Program-made: the position numbers and the translations under genes
Source of the DNA: Loripinus fragilis
Lineage: Eukaryota; Mollusca; Bivalvia; Lucinida; Lucinidae
Assembly (NCBI GenBank): GCA_964019695.1
Contig: OZ026518.1
Span: 107,852,305-107,916,304, forward strand
DNA length: 64,000 nt
Direction: 5' to 3'
The notes under the pieces: model-generated
Told to the model about the DNA's origin: nothing
Seen by the model: only the letters and a program-made list of their open reading frames with translations
Database searches by the model: none
Shown here: positions 11,907 to 22,090 of the stretch, piece after piece
Layout of the letters: every line of letters starts with the position of its first letter
How positions within the stretch are numbered: the stretch's first letter is position 1

Positions 11907-12212
11907 ATGAAACTTTATTTAAAATATGGCCTTAATCTTAACTATTTGTTAACCTATGTTGCTGAGACAAAAGTGATCTTAAGAGAAATATATTCTATAT
12001 TAATTGGAAATGATAGCCTTCTGGAGTGCCCACAGGTAACTGAAGTCATGTCATTGGCCCATCGAATAGCATTCTCCGGGTTTTTATATAACAGAGTGAA
12101 AGATATAGATAGTGATCAGAGAACACGATATTACCTATTAAAGGACTTTTGGGGTACTGTAACAGCGGCACCTCATGAATGGGAAATTAGGACTGGTCAA
12201 CCTTCTATTTAG
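11907..12212 (+). other. Unrecognised open frame of 101 codons
   Basis: The frame contains MKLYLKYGLNLNYLL and later KDIDSDQRTRYYLLKDFW. I do not recognise it. It has no obvious splice sites and could be a decayed transposon fragment or chance. The amino-acid mix is less repetitive than the surrounding repeat frames, which is the only reason to list it. Confidence 0.15.
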
Positions 12213-12369
12213 ACATAGGTAATAGCTGAAAATGAGGCGTGGTTTTATTCGAAAGTAACTATCATCTTGCGCCAGAACACCTCAGCAAAGACACAAATAA
12301 TATGAACTAACCCTTAAAACACCAGCAAAATAACTGCATCCGAAAAATGTCTGTTTATTGGTTATCATA

Positions 12370-12445
12370 AATAGAGGCATACAGTGTGGACCCAGACCAG
12401 ACTAATCCTATAGAAGCAGTCTGATCTGTATCTACACTGAATATC
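12370..12445. repeat. Repeat D hairpin
   Basis: This is a copy of the GTGGACCCAGACCAGACT stem-loop family, with its inverted arm AGTCTGATCTGTATCTACAC. Confidence 0.65.
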
Positions 12446-12856
12446 CAAAAGTCTTCAAATAACTCAGCAGACGACAAAGGAACACGATTTTTTGTAATAT
12501 ACGCTTAAAGGGTTAATAAACGTAAGTTCAGTGTATACATGGTCAGGATTTTCATGAAAATCACGCTTGTTTGCATGGCTAAAACAACTTAATAACTCTT
12601 TACCAATAGATAGAACCTGATTTCCCTTTTTGAGCAGATGAAATAGCCTAACCACGCCCAGATATGAAAATTAAAAGTTACCGCCTTTACAGAAACCAAA
12701 AAGCTCTATTATACACGTATCTCCGCTCATGTTTTTTGTATTCATTGTATTTGCCGAAGAAGGAGATAGATTAGTGGACGTGTATGTAAACTGACTTACC
12801 TGTATAACTGACATGTATATTATTGTCAGCGGCTATTATATATGAGTGTTAGGTGT

Positions 12857-13020
12857 TATCGGATTAGCAAGAAAAGTGACCGTGTGAAAAAATTTTTGTA
12901 AATTTTAAAATCCAGCTGTACTAGATCACATATCACACTACATGTTTGTGCAAAAAACTTAAATTTCTGATGGAGCAAAATAGAAGAATTTTGTGTGCAA
13001 AAAATTGACCAATTTCAAGG
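12857..13020. repeat. Inverted copy of the 5551-5713 repeat
   Basis: It starts TATCGGATTAGCAAGAAAAG and ends CCAATTTCAAGG, in reverse complement to 5551-5713. A family C copy follows at once. Confidence 0.75.
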
Positions 13021-13022
13021 TT

Positions 13023-13176
13023 TAGAATTGTAAATATTTTCTTACTCATCAGTTTTAACATATGTTTTATGTGCTCAAAAGAACCATCTCATTGAGATGG
13101 TTCTTTTGAGTAGCCACAACATATGTTTTGGTTGAGAAATGAGAAACTTATTTTTCAATAGGCACTCTTAAACTAA
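13023..13176. repeat. Repeat C, foldback MITE-like copy
   Basis: AAATATTTTCTTACTCATCA..ACATATGTTTTATGTGCTC leads into a hairpin of CAAAAGAACCATCTC and its complement, followed by ACATATGTTTTGGTTGAGAA. Other copies are listed separately. It lies 46 bp from the donor side of geminin exon 3. Confidence 0.8.
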
Positions 13177-13222
13177 AGGCCGGCAGAAACATCGATAAAA
13201 ATTTGAAATAGGGTTAAAATAC

Positions 13223-13305
13223 CAATTCATTTTCTGAAAGAGCTTCTGCCAGAGATAATCTCCTTTCTTCTGCCAAATCTCGCCAATAGGACTCTGGAAC
13301 TTCCT
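13223..13305 (-). CDS. GMNN: Geminin, coding exon 3 (start of coiled coil)
   Basis: This 83-bp exon enters in phase 1 (it completes a GAG codon with the G left by exon 2) and leaves in phase 0. On the minus strand the acceptor is GGTTTATTTCAG and the donor is GAATTG|GTATTT. Residues 115-141 include PESYWRDLAEERRLSLAEAL, the diagnostic geminin-family motif; the vertebrate protein has QYWKEVAEKRRKALYEAL. This segment starts the coiled coil and helps contact Cdt1. It was found because the phases of exons 2 and 4 required an exon here. The overlapping minus-strand frame at 13168-13374 is a shadow. Confidence 0.93.
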
Positions 13306-13944
13306 CTGAAATAAACCATCATCAAAACTATAGGACCAAGCATCACTCTGAAATTTTGTTTGTTTGCGTTGCATGTAGTATCAGTGCAATAGATGAATTC
13401 AATGTCAAGAGTGAGCAATTGAAATATTTTAAGAATTCCAATGCACGCCAAAGATATGGCTGGTTAAGTGGGGGAAAAACTGAAAGCTCAACAACAAGAA
13501 ATAAATACATTTGAATGAATCAAAGTGCAGTATTTAGCTTTTGAAAGTAGAACTTGTTAAAGTAGAACTTGTTCTAACCAGATCCTTTCAATATTATTTT
13601 TGCTTGATTGAAACATAAATTTCAAAATGCATTCACAGTGGCCGAATATTTATGGTATATATTGACTAGGTTTTAAAGTATAATTGTTTGTGAACAATGC
13701 AATAGTAGAAGATTTTTTAATTTTTGTGATTTAAGATTAATACCAAAATGTATTTGTGTTTTTCAAATACCCCTGATCTTTTTTTGAAATTCATTGCTTC
13801 TTCCATGAGAAAATCCAACTTATCAAGATTCCATGACTTTTCTAGAAAAAAAGTCTATTTTCCATGACTTTTCCAGGTCACTGACAGTGATAACATGTAG
13901 CAGGATGTTCATTTTGATTCCTGTAACAATCCAGGCCCCCAGAT

Positions 13945-14100
13945 AAGAGTGTGTTACTGAAAATTATTTTCTTATTTCCAAACCAAAACATATGGTCTCG
14001 AAGAGACAGTTCTTTTGAGCACCCAAAACACATGTTTGAACTGATGGATAATATACGAGTAATAATTGCAATTTTACCTTGAAAATTTTCGCTTAACTGG
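13945..14100. repeat. Repeat C copy
   Basis: It contains CCCCCAGATAAGAGTGTGTTA, the AAACCAAAACATATG block and AAACTGATGGATAATA in the orientation opposite to 13023. Half of the central hairpin is lost. Confidence 0.65.
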
Positions 14101-14964
14101 CCCTATGATCACAGGGGTAATACCAATTTCGCTATTTTTGCTGGCGACCGGGACGGTACTGTGTAAAGCTGCTATCGATCGAGGAGTACGGCTTGCGACC
14201 GGTCGGTATGGCTGTCGACAGATAAACAAACCATCAAATTCGACGGTAAGTGTGCTAATTTAGTGTGTGTTCCTACATTTTGGTGTTTAAACCGTTTCTT
14301 GGATAGCTTGCTATTGTTTTAAATGATTTGCAGGCCTGGCTATTAGCCTGTTTTAACGCTGGGCGTACTTCAACAGATATTCACCAAAAACTAAATAAAA
14401 GCAGTATTCCCAAGAAAATTTGCAAATCGAGGCGATATGATGCAGATATATCATAAAATTACATGATTACCTTTAATCTGTGAATGTGCATGTTGTTATA
14501 TGCCTCTGTGGTATTTTTATATTTTTTGTGATACTGCTGTCGACCAACTGTATACTTGCTGGGTACGGTTGTTGTCTTTTACTGGATACCGATGTCGACG
14601 ATTCAACGAGAATGTTAACCGATTTCGTTGCTGGAAAATTAACAGTTTAACGCTGAAAAATCTAACTTTCTACGTCATTTAGTTTGTGGTCATGTTTTAG
14701 GACCCTGTCAACAGTTTTTAGTCATGCTTGGATCATTTCCGGTCTTCCTGGGTTGAACTAGCAATAAACAGCGGTTATAGTGTCTGGCTCAAGGAAATAG
14801 CTCACTGTCTCTGACGACTCTCGAACTATCTACCATTGGATCCCCAGTCCAACGCTGTACCAATCTGAGCCGCCACTGTGATTGGTACGAGCCGTTTGGA
14901 TTAACATATTGGACTACAGCTTGTAAGGAACTATTAATATGCATAATCAGTCATGTGTTCTCTA

Positions 14965-15125
14965 GTTTTGCAATTATATTGACGAGGAAGAGAGAGATGG
15001 TTGCTTTGGTTTAATTGTCTTCCCTATGTCATATGACTGTGTTCTGCGGCTCTTCCTCGTGTAGCTGTGGGTTAGTCTGCATTGTGTGATTGTGATATTT
15101 CCTGACCATGCTCACTTACTTCTGC
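14965..15125 (+). repeat. Diverged repeat B fragment
   Basis: GAGGAAGAGAGAGATGGTTGC..GATATTTCCTGACCATGCTC aligns with the 3' half of repeat B. Confidence 0.6.
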
Positions 15126-15219
15126 ATGTTAAATGTAAAGCGGAAAACGGCAGTTTTTGCATATAAGTACAGCAAATGTTTAGACGTGTGTGCATTTGCA
15201 CATTCTCATCCGAAATTGC

Positions 15220-15345
15220 TGGGAGCGCAATGGCTCAGTGGTAATGTGCATGTCTAAAGACTGAAGGGCTGCGGGTTCGAGCCTCACTGGCGTTGTGTCC
15301 TTGAGCAAGTCACATTAATCCTTGACTTCGTAGCTTTACGAGTTT
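15220..15345 (+). repeat. tRNA-derived SINE
   Basis: The head has an A-box-like TGGCTCAGTGGT and a B-box-like GGTTCGAGCC. They are followed by TGTGTCCTTGAGCAAGTCAC, the conserved body of many animal tRNA-SINEs. A related copy on the other strand is at 20625-20720. It is a SINE rather than a tRNA gene because the acceptor stem does not close and the SINE body follows directly. Confidence 0.75.
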
Positions 15346-15445
15346 TAGTGGGCTCCGAACCAGTATTGCTAAGGAACCCTATAGTATTGTGATTTCCCAT
15401 GGGTCCGCACCCCTCCCCCTCTGGAAGCGCGCATGAATGTACCGC
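15345..15445. repeat. Dispersed repeat, second copy at 36165-36275
   Basis: CCAGTATTGCTAAGGAACCC, a TGTGATTTCCC block and CCCCTCTGGA..GCGCATG are shared with 36165-36275. Confidence 0.6.
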
Positions 15446-15648
15446 AACCCGGAGAATTTCACTCTTATAGACAACATCCCTAGCATGTGACATAGTAGCA
15501 CAAACAAATCACATGTATCCAACATATACGGATCAAGAGGAGGGGAATGGGGTTCCGGACACCCTACATACACAGACAAACACACACACGCGTGCACGCG
15601 TCTTGGCAGATCACAGGGATGTAGGTTTGCTTAGGAATACAGGTATAG

Positions 15649-15681
<33 letters not shown>
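15649..15681. repeat. Poly-C run
   Basis: About 33 consecutive C residues. The length is likely polymorphic or affected by sequencing. Confidence 0.95.
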
Positions 15682-15682
<1 letters not shown>

Positions 15683-17460
15683 ACAATTCAAAAAGCTGTC
15701 AGTGTTCCCCAATGGCCGTCGGACATTTCCGGTAATGATTGGCTCGGTCCGATAAATAATTCTCCAGCGGCAGACCGTATGTCCGGTGAAATTTTCAGAG
15801 CGAATCACATTTTTTGGTCGAAATTTGAGCTTGGGACCCGCAAAAAATGATCATGTGTGTCCTTTGGGACTCGCAATAATTTGTGAAGAAGTGAAGAAAG
15901 AATAAATGCTTACGTTTTAAGAGTAATTCCAGCATAAAATTCGCGGATTTTTACTTTCGATTTTGCAGTTTGTTTACCGTGAAATCTATTTTTGGAATCT
16001 ACTTCTTTCTATTTACGGCATACAACCTCACACAAATCAATTAGAAAAGGCAAATTTCCAATATTTTCTGACAGAGATGTGTTTATTCATCCTTCTCACA
16101 CATCTACATAATAACTGCAAGGTACCTTTTAAATGTAACAGCTCACTAAAGTCTGTTCTGTCAGGAAAAAACAGATCGACAAATATAGACACTTATACAC
16201 ACTTATACGTTGTCAAAACGTTTTAGGTGAGTGAGCTCCCTTTATTTCAATAATTTAGGATTATTTTTGAATGATTCACTTTGATGTCAACCTGATTGAG
16301 TAAGGCAGCATTGTTCTTATGGATTATATATCAAAAGGGGGATGTTGATTACAGTTTAATGGTGTTAACTCAATGGAAAGTTTGGGATTTATTTAAAAAT
16401 TATATAGTTAAGCTAAACCTAATGTATTTAAAATCAATTTATATATATTGTTAGCTGTTCCCTGTAATGTAATACTTTGATCCAACACTGTTTTCCAGTA
16501 GTTCCCGCATTTTTGCTTTCAAAAGCAAGAAATCGTCATAGAATTAGATAAATGGATGCCCTGATGGCTTTAATTCAATATTGAAAATAAATCATTGACT
16601 TGTGGACTGGTGCATAGGCATATTATCCTAATGGCCGAAGCAGAGGCTGAAGGACTGCTATGTTAAAAACAAGCATGCAATTGCTTTTAGCCATCAAATT
16701 AAACATAAGTATTGATAAATTCTAATATTTAATCATTCAAATTGTTCGGGGTTTTTTTTCGGTCCTGTAAAATTGTATTTGGTCTGGTAAAAATCATGAC
16801 TGCACCAGACCGAATGTCTGGTAATGTCTGGAAAGTATTCGTGAACACTGGCTGTCCAACCAGCATTCTTCCGTCCGCCAGCGAAACACCTGGTCCCCTC
16901 CCCTTGAAGCAACGATCTGGATCCGCGTATGCAATTATTTTAACCTTACAGTTTGTAAATGGATGCTCGCTTTTTTTAAAATAAGCGTGTTGTGCAGGAG
17001 ATAATTTGTTGAGAAATGTGCTCACTCCACAAAAGCTTGAAGTTCTGTGCTCATCCCGCCCACTCAAAAATGCTTTACGCCAACGTTAATTTTTCGAAAT
17101 GGCTCACCTAGCCTTAATATTTTTTTCTTTCCTTTTTGGATTTAAACTTAAAGTGCCATGCTTTTCCAACATCATTCTTCAAGAGTTTCTACACATATTT
17201 GCAATCCTATTCCTTTAACATAGATTTTGCAGTTTTATTTAGTATTGATTGTTTAGGATGACAAAAATAAGGTTTCAAACTGAGTAAAAACAAAATAGTT
17301 TCATTTTTTCTGTAGCTCACAAAGATATCTTTGACCACAAGTAATGCACCGATCCTGTCAATTTATTTAGCATTTAATATATAGCATGTTGAAATATCAA
17401 TACTTAACTTAAGTCTTCCTTAACAATAAGGAGGCATTGTAATTCTGGGCCAGGTTTTAA
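15682..17460. other. Interior of the 14110-18600 element, nothing coding recognised
   Basis: Two degenerate stretches contain GGTCTGGTAA / CCGGTAATGATTGG-type text near 15720-15790 and 16750-16830. The rest is AT-rich without coding signal. Confidence 0.4.
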
Positions 17461-17487
17461 GTTTATAGAGGATAACCAAAATATTTT

Positions 17488-17862
17488 TCTAATTTCTCAA
17501 CCAAAACATAATTTAGCCGCGGCATGGGATTTCCAAAAATGTGGTTTGTGCGAGCAGCAAAGGCTCAGACCGGCCTGTGCCTACGCGCAGACTGATCAGA
17601 GCCTTTGCTAGTCGCTTGAGTATTCTATTACTGTTAAGCTACAGACCGAACATCATTTGGAATTTCTAAGCTTAAAAGGAGGCTGCACAGGATTGTCTGA
17701 ATCAACACTTGTCAAAATGCCACATTGTTGGAAATCACATGTCACGGCTCATATGCTGTTGGTACTCAAAATAACCGTCTCATTGAGACGCTTCTTTTGA
17801 GCACCAAAACGTATGTTAAATCTGATGGATTAGAAAATGTTTACAATTTTACGCTCAAAGTC
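17488..17862. repeat. Repeat C copy split by a repeat D-like insertion
   Basis: The outer parts are family C: TTTCTCAACCAAAACATAAT at about 17490, and AACCGTCTCATTGAGACG and its tail from 17755. The middle holds a hairpin-rich GCGAGCAGCAAAGGCTCAGA..GATCAGAGCCTTTGCTAGTC segment. Confidence 0.65.
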
Positions 17863-18649
17863 TATCTTAACCTATGAGTTGCTTCACTGACCTGCAGTGT
17901 GGATTTAAATATATGGGAGAGATGGAATGTAGTTATTATTTGTGAATGTTGCGCCTTTTAGATACCAATCCGCATAAAACCTACAATTTTGTTCATTGCT
18001 GCTAGTGGAAACTGCCTGAAAAAACAAAATTCAGTTATAGCCATAGAATAAATTGTGTATTTTAAGCCCAGTGCATGTTAGATATTTTTCACATCTCGTC
18101 GACAGCCGTATCATTCAGAATATGAAATCCTCGACAGCCGTATCACTGGTAGTTGACAGCCGTATCATGGCATTTTTCTAGGGTCCATAAAATCTCCCAT
18201 AGTGTAAAAAATATGTCATTCGCACTTGATTCAAAAAGCTCAAATGACAAATTAGATATATAGGGCGTTTCGTTGTTTTTGCATCATTCTTAATACGTTA
18301 TATTAATGATAATCTATGAAAACTGGATTTTTCGAGAACCTGTTATTTATAGTGTTTTTCTAAGTCACAAACTCTAAATAACTAATCAGACAAATAGCAC
18401 ATGTCCTCTGGAAAAAACTCTATAGCGTGTGTAGACGATAAAACTTACGCTATGACCCCTCCAGAAGCGTTCAACTCGTGACCCTCCTATACCGACAGCC
18501 GTACCGACCGGTCGCAAGCCGTACTCCTCGGTCGATAGCAGCTTTACGCAGTACCGTCCCGGTCGCTAGCAAAAATAGCGAAATTGGTATTACCCCCGTG
18601 ATGATAGCCATATCATAAGATTCAAAATCTCATGAACTGGATAGTTTAC

Positions 18650-18905
18650 CTTTTACCATAAGATCATAGGCCTCCTGGTCAATGTCCTCAGGACAAACCC
18701 CGCTATCATTGTGGGAGTCGGACACCGGGTTGACCAGTCCACTCGTCCCAGAAACCTCAGTCTGTGTTCCAGCCTCTATCTCTGCCTGTTTGTCTGTCTG
18801 TATGCCTCTTTCAACTGGTAATGGCTTTTTGTCTGTGTAGACTGCTAAAGGCTTTTTTGAAGCTGTAATTTTTCTCACCACTTTCTTTCCCGGGCTGTGT
18901 GGATG
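18650..18905 (-). CDS. GMNN: Geminin, coding exon 2
   Basis: This 256-bp exon encodes residues 29-113 and leaves in phase 1. On the minus strand the acceptor is ACTACTTTTAG and the donor AAAAG|GTAAAC. The first half is basic (SPGKKVVRKITASKKPL), as in the geminin N-terminal region. Two QT-rich stretches (RGIQTDK, AGTQTEV) and an acidic stretch follow. The exon ends with DIDQEAYDLMVK, matching the vertebrate TQESFDLMIK just ahead of the coiled coil. The inverted end of the 4.5-kb element stops only 50 bp from the donor side, with its ATGAT duplication in between. Confidence 0.9.
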
Positions 18906-19619
18906 CTAAAAGTAGTGCAAATTGGAAATTCCCTATATTTTCGGATGAAATAGATATTACCTTCTAAAGCAATCGGTAGAAAGATTTCTATCCTCAAGGA
19001 CAAGTAACTCTAAGAATAATTGTAAAATATGGCCAAATTTTGAACTTGAGATTTTATATGGAACTTACATGTTTTTGCAATCATCAAGTTTGATCAAGTT
19101 TCTATTAGAAATAAAGTTGATAAATTGTATGCCCAGGACAACATTTACCCTGATTGATTATAAGTCTATGGGAAAATATTTCGTTGTTCAAGGGTAGGAA
19201 ACTCTAAGGCAAATTATCCCATCTGGCCCTAATTCTAATATGATCAAGATTTTATGGTTGTCCTGTTGCCATGGTAACCAGTTATGATCAAATTGTCCCA
19301 AAGCTGTTAATCACCCAACCCATCATTGAACAATGCTACATATAAAATTTGATCAAGATTGACCGACAGATCTATGAGATATTTGTGTTTGAAAGTGTGG
19401 ACAGATGACACTTACAGAAGCCGGACCAAGCCTATACTATTACCATCTTACAAAAAAAATGTATAAACCTTCAACTCAGGTGAGGTATAACGTTCAGACC
19501 AACTGTTTAACTCTAGCTCAGAGCCATACCAAGACAGAAAAAGACGACGCAAACAAAATAGTCTCAGATCAGACTGCTCCTAGTTGTAAGTAAGGAGCCT
19601 TTTTTAACCCTTTACCTCA

Positions 19620-19830
19620 TAGAGACGCCTTTTAACACTTTGATTGCAAGCAGAGCAGACACAGATCAGACAGCTCTTGTAAGAGCTGCCTGATCAAGGT
19701 CTACACTCTTTGCTTATAAATGGAAATATGATTAGATATGGTCCTACACTAGTGGACTTGATAAGTATGTACAAACGTGAAAGTTTATTTATATAATTAT
19801 CCACGGTGGGTGGAGCTTAGCATGAATATT
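19620..19830. repeat. Repeat D-type hairpin with AT-rich tail
   Basis: It carries the stem GATCAGACAGCTCTTGTAAG and its arm, then GAAAGTTTATTTATATAATT. It is collinear with 4302-4500. Confidence 0.7.
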
Positions 19831-19987
19831 CATGAAAGAAAGGGCAGGACTATTTTTTGCTTCCTTCAGCAAATACAGGTAAATTATGAGTACGGCATTT
19901 TAATTTTTGCATTGATTAAGTACTAGGATGGATAATTCCAGATTTTGTTTGTTTGTTAGTACTAAGCAAGGATTATAACAATCCACC

Positions 19988-20626
19988 ATGAGTGCCCATG
20001 TAGGATAGAGATATCTCGTCCAAGGGTCGGAATTTGGTCCAGGGAAGAGGCTTGCCAAGTCCCTGGTTAAATTCCGACCCCGAAGGTGAGATTTCTCTAT
20101 CCTACATGGACATGCTCATAATGGATTGTTTTTCTCCCACTTTTCGAAGGTTTTTTGTCGGAACATAAAATCTCAAAATAAAAATGAAAATTTTAACTTT
20201 TTACTCGTTGGATTTACAAGATTTCTGAGTTTACGAGTGTTTTTATCGGGAATTGAAATGGGTGCAAACTATGTTGCACCTACTTTTTGCCTGGAACACG
20301 CGATTGGAGCTTTAGTTAAGTTGCAATTTGCAAAATAAATTCCTGCTTGGCAGTATTTACCATTAGTGTCACATTGCCTTTATCGTCACGCGTTGCACGT
20401 TTGGTGACGTCATTAACGCTATATGACGTCAGTAAGTAACGCTTACCCTTGCTTGGTGCCTATAAGTTGCTAAAGCGCAATATATTGACCCTTTGATTAT
20501 CGTTTTACGGATTAAAAGAATATTTTACTCTGCCCATGTAAGAAAGCAGTCACGTGGTCATGTATGATAGAATTTTCTTACATGAGCTGACAGCCTATCT
20601 TACATGGGCAAAGGTGGGAGAAAAAT
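19988..20626. mobile_element. Foldback MITE with 130-bp palindrome
   Basis: Positions 19988-20119 form a long imperfect palindrome: ATGAGTGCCCATGTAGGATA outward, GGTCGGAATTT inward, each with its complement. A second inverted pair, TTTTTCTCCCAC near 20130 and GTGGGAGAAAAA near 20620, brackets the rest, and CTATCTTACATG near 20591 echoes the palindrome arm. No coding frame. Confidence 0.6.
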
Positions 20627-20720
20627 GTGTTATGCTCAAAGACACAACACAGTGTTGCAGGTGAGGCTCGGCCCCTCGGTCTCGAGTCAGGCACTCTACC
20701 ACTGAGCCACTGCGCTCCGG
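20625..20720 (-). repeat. tRNA-derived SINE, minus strand
   Basis: Read on the minus strand it starts CCGGAGCGCAGTGGCTCAGT. It has the A box TGGCTCAGTGGT, a B-box-like GGGGCCGAGCCTC, and then GTTGTGTCTTTGAGCATAAC. It is the same family as 15220-15345. Confidence 0.75.
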
Positions 20721-20794
20721 GATAATTCCTGATCACAGGGATTTCATAAACTCTTGTCCTGCTGAACTGGTACATTGTATTTATCCTTTTTGGA

Positions 20795-20885
20795 AAACAC
20801 TATAGATCCTGATCAGAAGGCTTCTGGCGAAGCCGGTTATCAGGATCTACACTGTTTTCCACTCTGATTGAAAATACATGCTTAC
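20795..20885. repeat. Repeat D hairpin
   Basis: ATAGATCCTGATCAGAAGGC and its inverted arm GGTTATCAGGATCTACACTG. Confidence 0.65.
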
Positions 20886-21114
20886 AACTAGAATGCTGCT
20901 GGTTAACAAGATCGAAATTGGGAAGGAGTGTAGTACATAAAAATATCCAGCCTAGAAAATAAAAGAAACAAGACTGAAAAAAAAATATCCAGCGTGGCAA
21001 GTTAAGACTTAAAATTTATTCTAGGTAGGGGGATCAGGGGATTGCCCCAAAATATCAAAATTTAAGTAAAATGCTTGCTATTCTATAAAAATCCCCCCTG
21101 GTAACAGTTCTCTT

Positions 21115-21189
21115 CCTGAATCCCAGGGTTTATTCTACGATTTGAAAACCACTGGTTTTCAAATCTTAGAATAAACCCTGGGATTCAGG
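21115..21189. repeat. Near-perfect 75-bp palindrome
   Basis: CCTGAATCCCAGGGTTTATT through ATTTGAAAACCA faces its complement with essentially no loop and one mismatch per arm. It is 87 bp from geminin exon 1. Confidence 0.9.
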
Positions 21190-21275
21190 CAGAGATTTCC
21201 TTCCTCATCTCAGGCGTGTTTCCCTGCTACTTTTGATAGATTTTGAATGGTATAGAGTTTACATGCAAAAAGTAC

Positions 21276-21359
21276 CTGTGGGCCTGTCAGTTTACCATCT
21301 GCAGACAGCTGCAAGGTCTGTAGGGTCTTTCTCTCTGAACCACTGCTGTTATTACTCAT
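21276..21359 (-). CDS. GMNN: Geminin, coding exon 1 with start codon and D-box
   Basis: This 84-bp exon encodes residues 1-28, beginning MSNNSSGSERKTLQTLQLSA. Residues 10-13 (RKTL) give a destruction box RxxL, in the position of RRTLKMIQPSASG in vertebrate geminin; in that family it directs APC/C-dependent degradation at mitotic exit. The minus-strand donor is CCACAG|GTACTT. An acceptor-like TCTTATTTTAG abuts the ATG, so a 5' untranslated exon probably lies upstream (higher coordinates). An in-frame TAG directly before the ATG supports this start. Together the four exons give 171 residues, against 209 for the human protein. Confidence 0.88.
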
Positions 21360-21445
21360 CTAAAATAAGACAGAACAGAATTTGTGCCAACTCATGAGAT
21401 TTTGGAACTTATAGTAGTGTATGCAAGCAGCGAAGACTCAGAGAA

Positions 21446-22090
21446 GTTAATGCAGTTTTCTTTAGCTCTGACTATCTGTGAGTCATGAGCCCTTTTCTTT
21501 GTTTCATCATGGTGTGTTTATTTGATTAGAGTGTTTCTTCTCCATGATGATACATAGCATTAGTTAGAAGGCTTCTATGCGAGCTGAAAAATTCTTGTAC
21601 TTCAAAGGGCGAAGATTTGGTACCAGTAAAATGCATTTAACAGGGGTGTAAAATTTCCAAATAAGTTACTCGCCCTTCATGTCCCAATTTTTCTCCAAGA
21701 TGCAGTAAATTTGAAAAGTACTACACAAATTGTCAAAACTTTTACTTGCCCTGTATAACATTTTACTCCCATATGCGAGTGGAATTTTACACCCCTGATT
21801 TTAGCCCCCCCCCCCCCCCCCCCCCCCCGGTGGCTTAGGCTGCTGTCCGTTCTAAGGCGGTGGTTCTGTTGTTGACTTTTTGTTTATTGTTACTCCCATT
21901 GTGGGAGTCTGTAATTGTTCTAAGTTTTGTTGTACCTTACTTTATGTCCATTCTAGTATTGCAGTCATCTTTATGGGGAAGAGAGAGCTGGTTGCTTTGC
22001 TTAATTTGTCTTCCTGGTGTCTCATGATGGTTGAGGTAGCGGTGCCATGGGGTTGTCTGCTGTTTGTGATTGTTGTATCTACATAACACA
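21446..22090 (+). repeat. Repeat B, near full-length copy with a nested MITE
   Basis: This is the plus-orientation copy: TTTCTTTAGCTCTGACTATC..CATCATGGTGTG..CCCCCGGTGGCTTAGGCTGC..TAAGGCGGTGGTTCTGTTG..GGGAAGAGAGAGCTGGTTGC, with its 3' end decayed. Full copies are about 550 bp and end GATCATACTCACTTACT on this strand. It behaves like a SINE or a small retroposon. The nested element at 21641-21797 and a poly-C run (21805-21828) interrupt it. The frames starting MFIVTPIVGVCNCS seen in several copies are repeat translations. Confidence 0.75.
21641..21797. mobile_element. hAT-like MITE, 157 bp, nested in repeat B
   Basis: The inverted ends are CAGGGGTGTAAAATTTCC and GGAATTTTACACCCCTG. Other copies of the host repeat read ATGCATTTAAGCCCC without interruption; here ATTTAA and ATTTTA flank the insert. 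Confidence 0.75.

Larger units (their letters stand above)
14110..18600. mobile_element. 4.5-kb element with about 108-bp inverted ends and 5-bp duplication
   Basis: The ends CACAGGGGTAATACCAATTT (left) and CACGGGGGTAATACCAATTT (right, reverse complement) start inverted repeats of about 108 bp at more than 90% identity (14110-14218 and 18492-18600). Direct ATGAT flanks both sides (14105-14109 and 18601-18605). Three degenerate GATACxGxTGTCGAC-like motifs lie inside the left end at 14525-14600. Three GACAGCCGTATC motifs in the opposite sense lie inside the right end at 18095-18170. No transposase is seen. Other repeats fill the interior. CAC termini with a 5-bp duplication recall Transib-type ends, but the next bases do not fit, so no superfamily is assigned. 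It lies between geminin exons 3 and 2. Confidence 0.85.

Noticed and set aside
15220..15300. Possible tRNA gene with A and B boxes
   Set aside because: The acceptor stem does not pair and a SINE body follows; a related copy at 20625-20720 has the same body, so it is a tRNA-derived SINE.
16475..16525. Minus-strand GNYWKTVLDQ peptide considered as the missing geminin exon
   Set aside because: It lacks the AExRR motif and suitable splice phases; the segment at 13223-13305 fits motif, phase and both splice sites.
14110..18600. Assignment to Transib/RAG-like elements from CAC ends and a 5-bp duplication
   Set aside because: The bases after CAC do not fit the known Transib or recombination-signal heptamer and no RAG1-like core is present; kept as unassigned.
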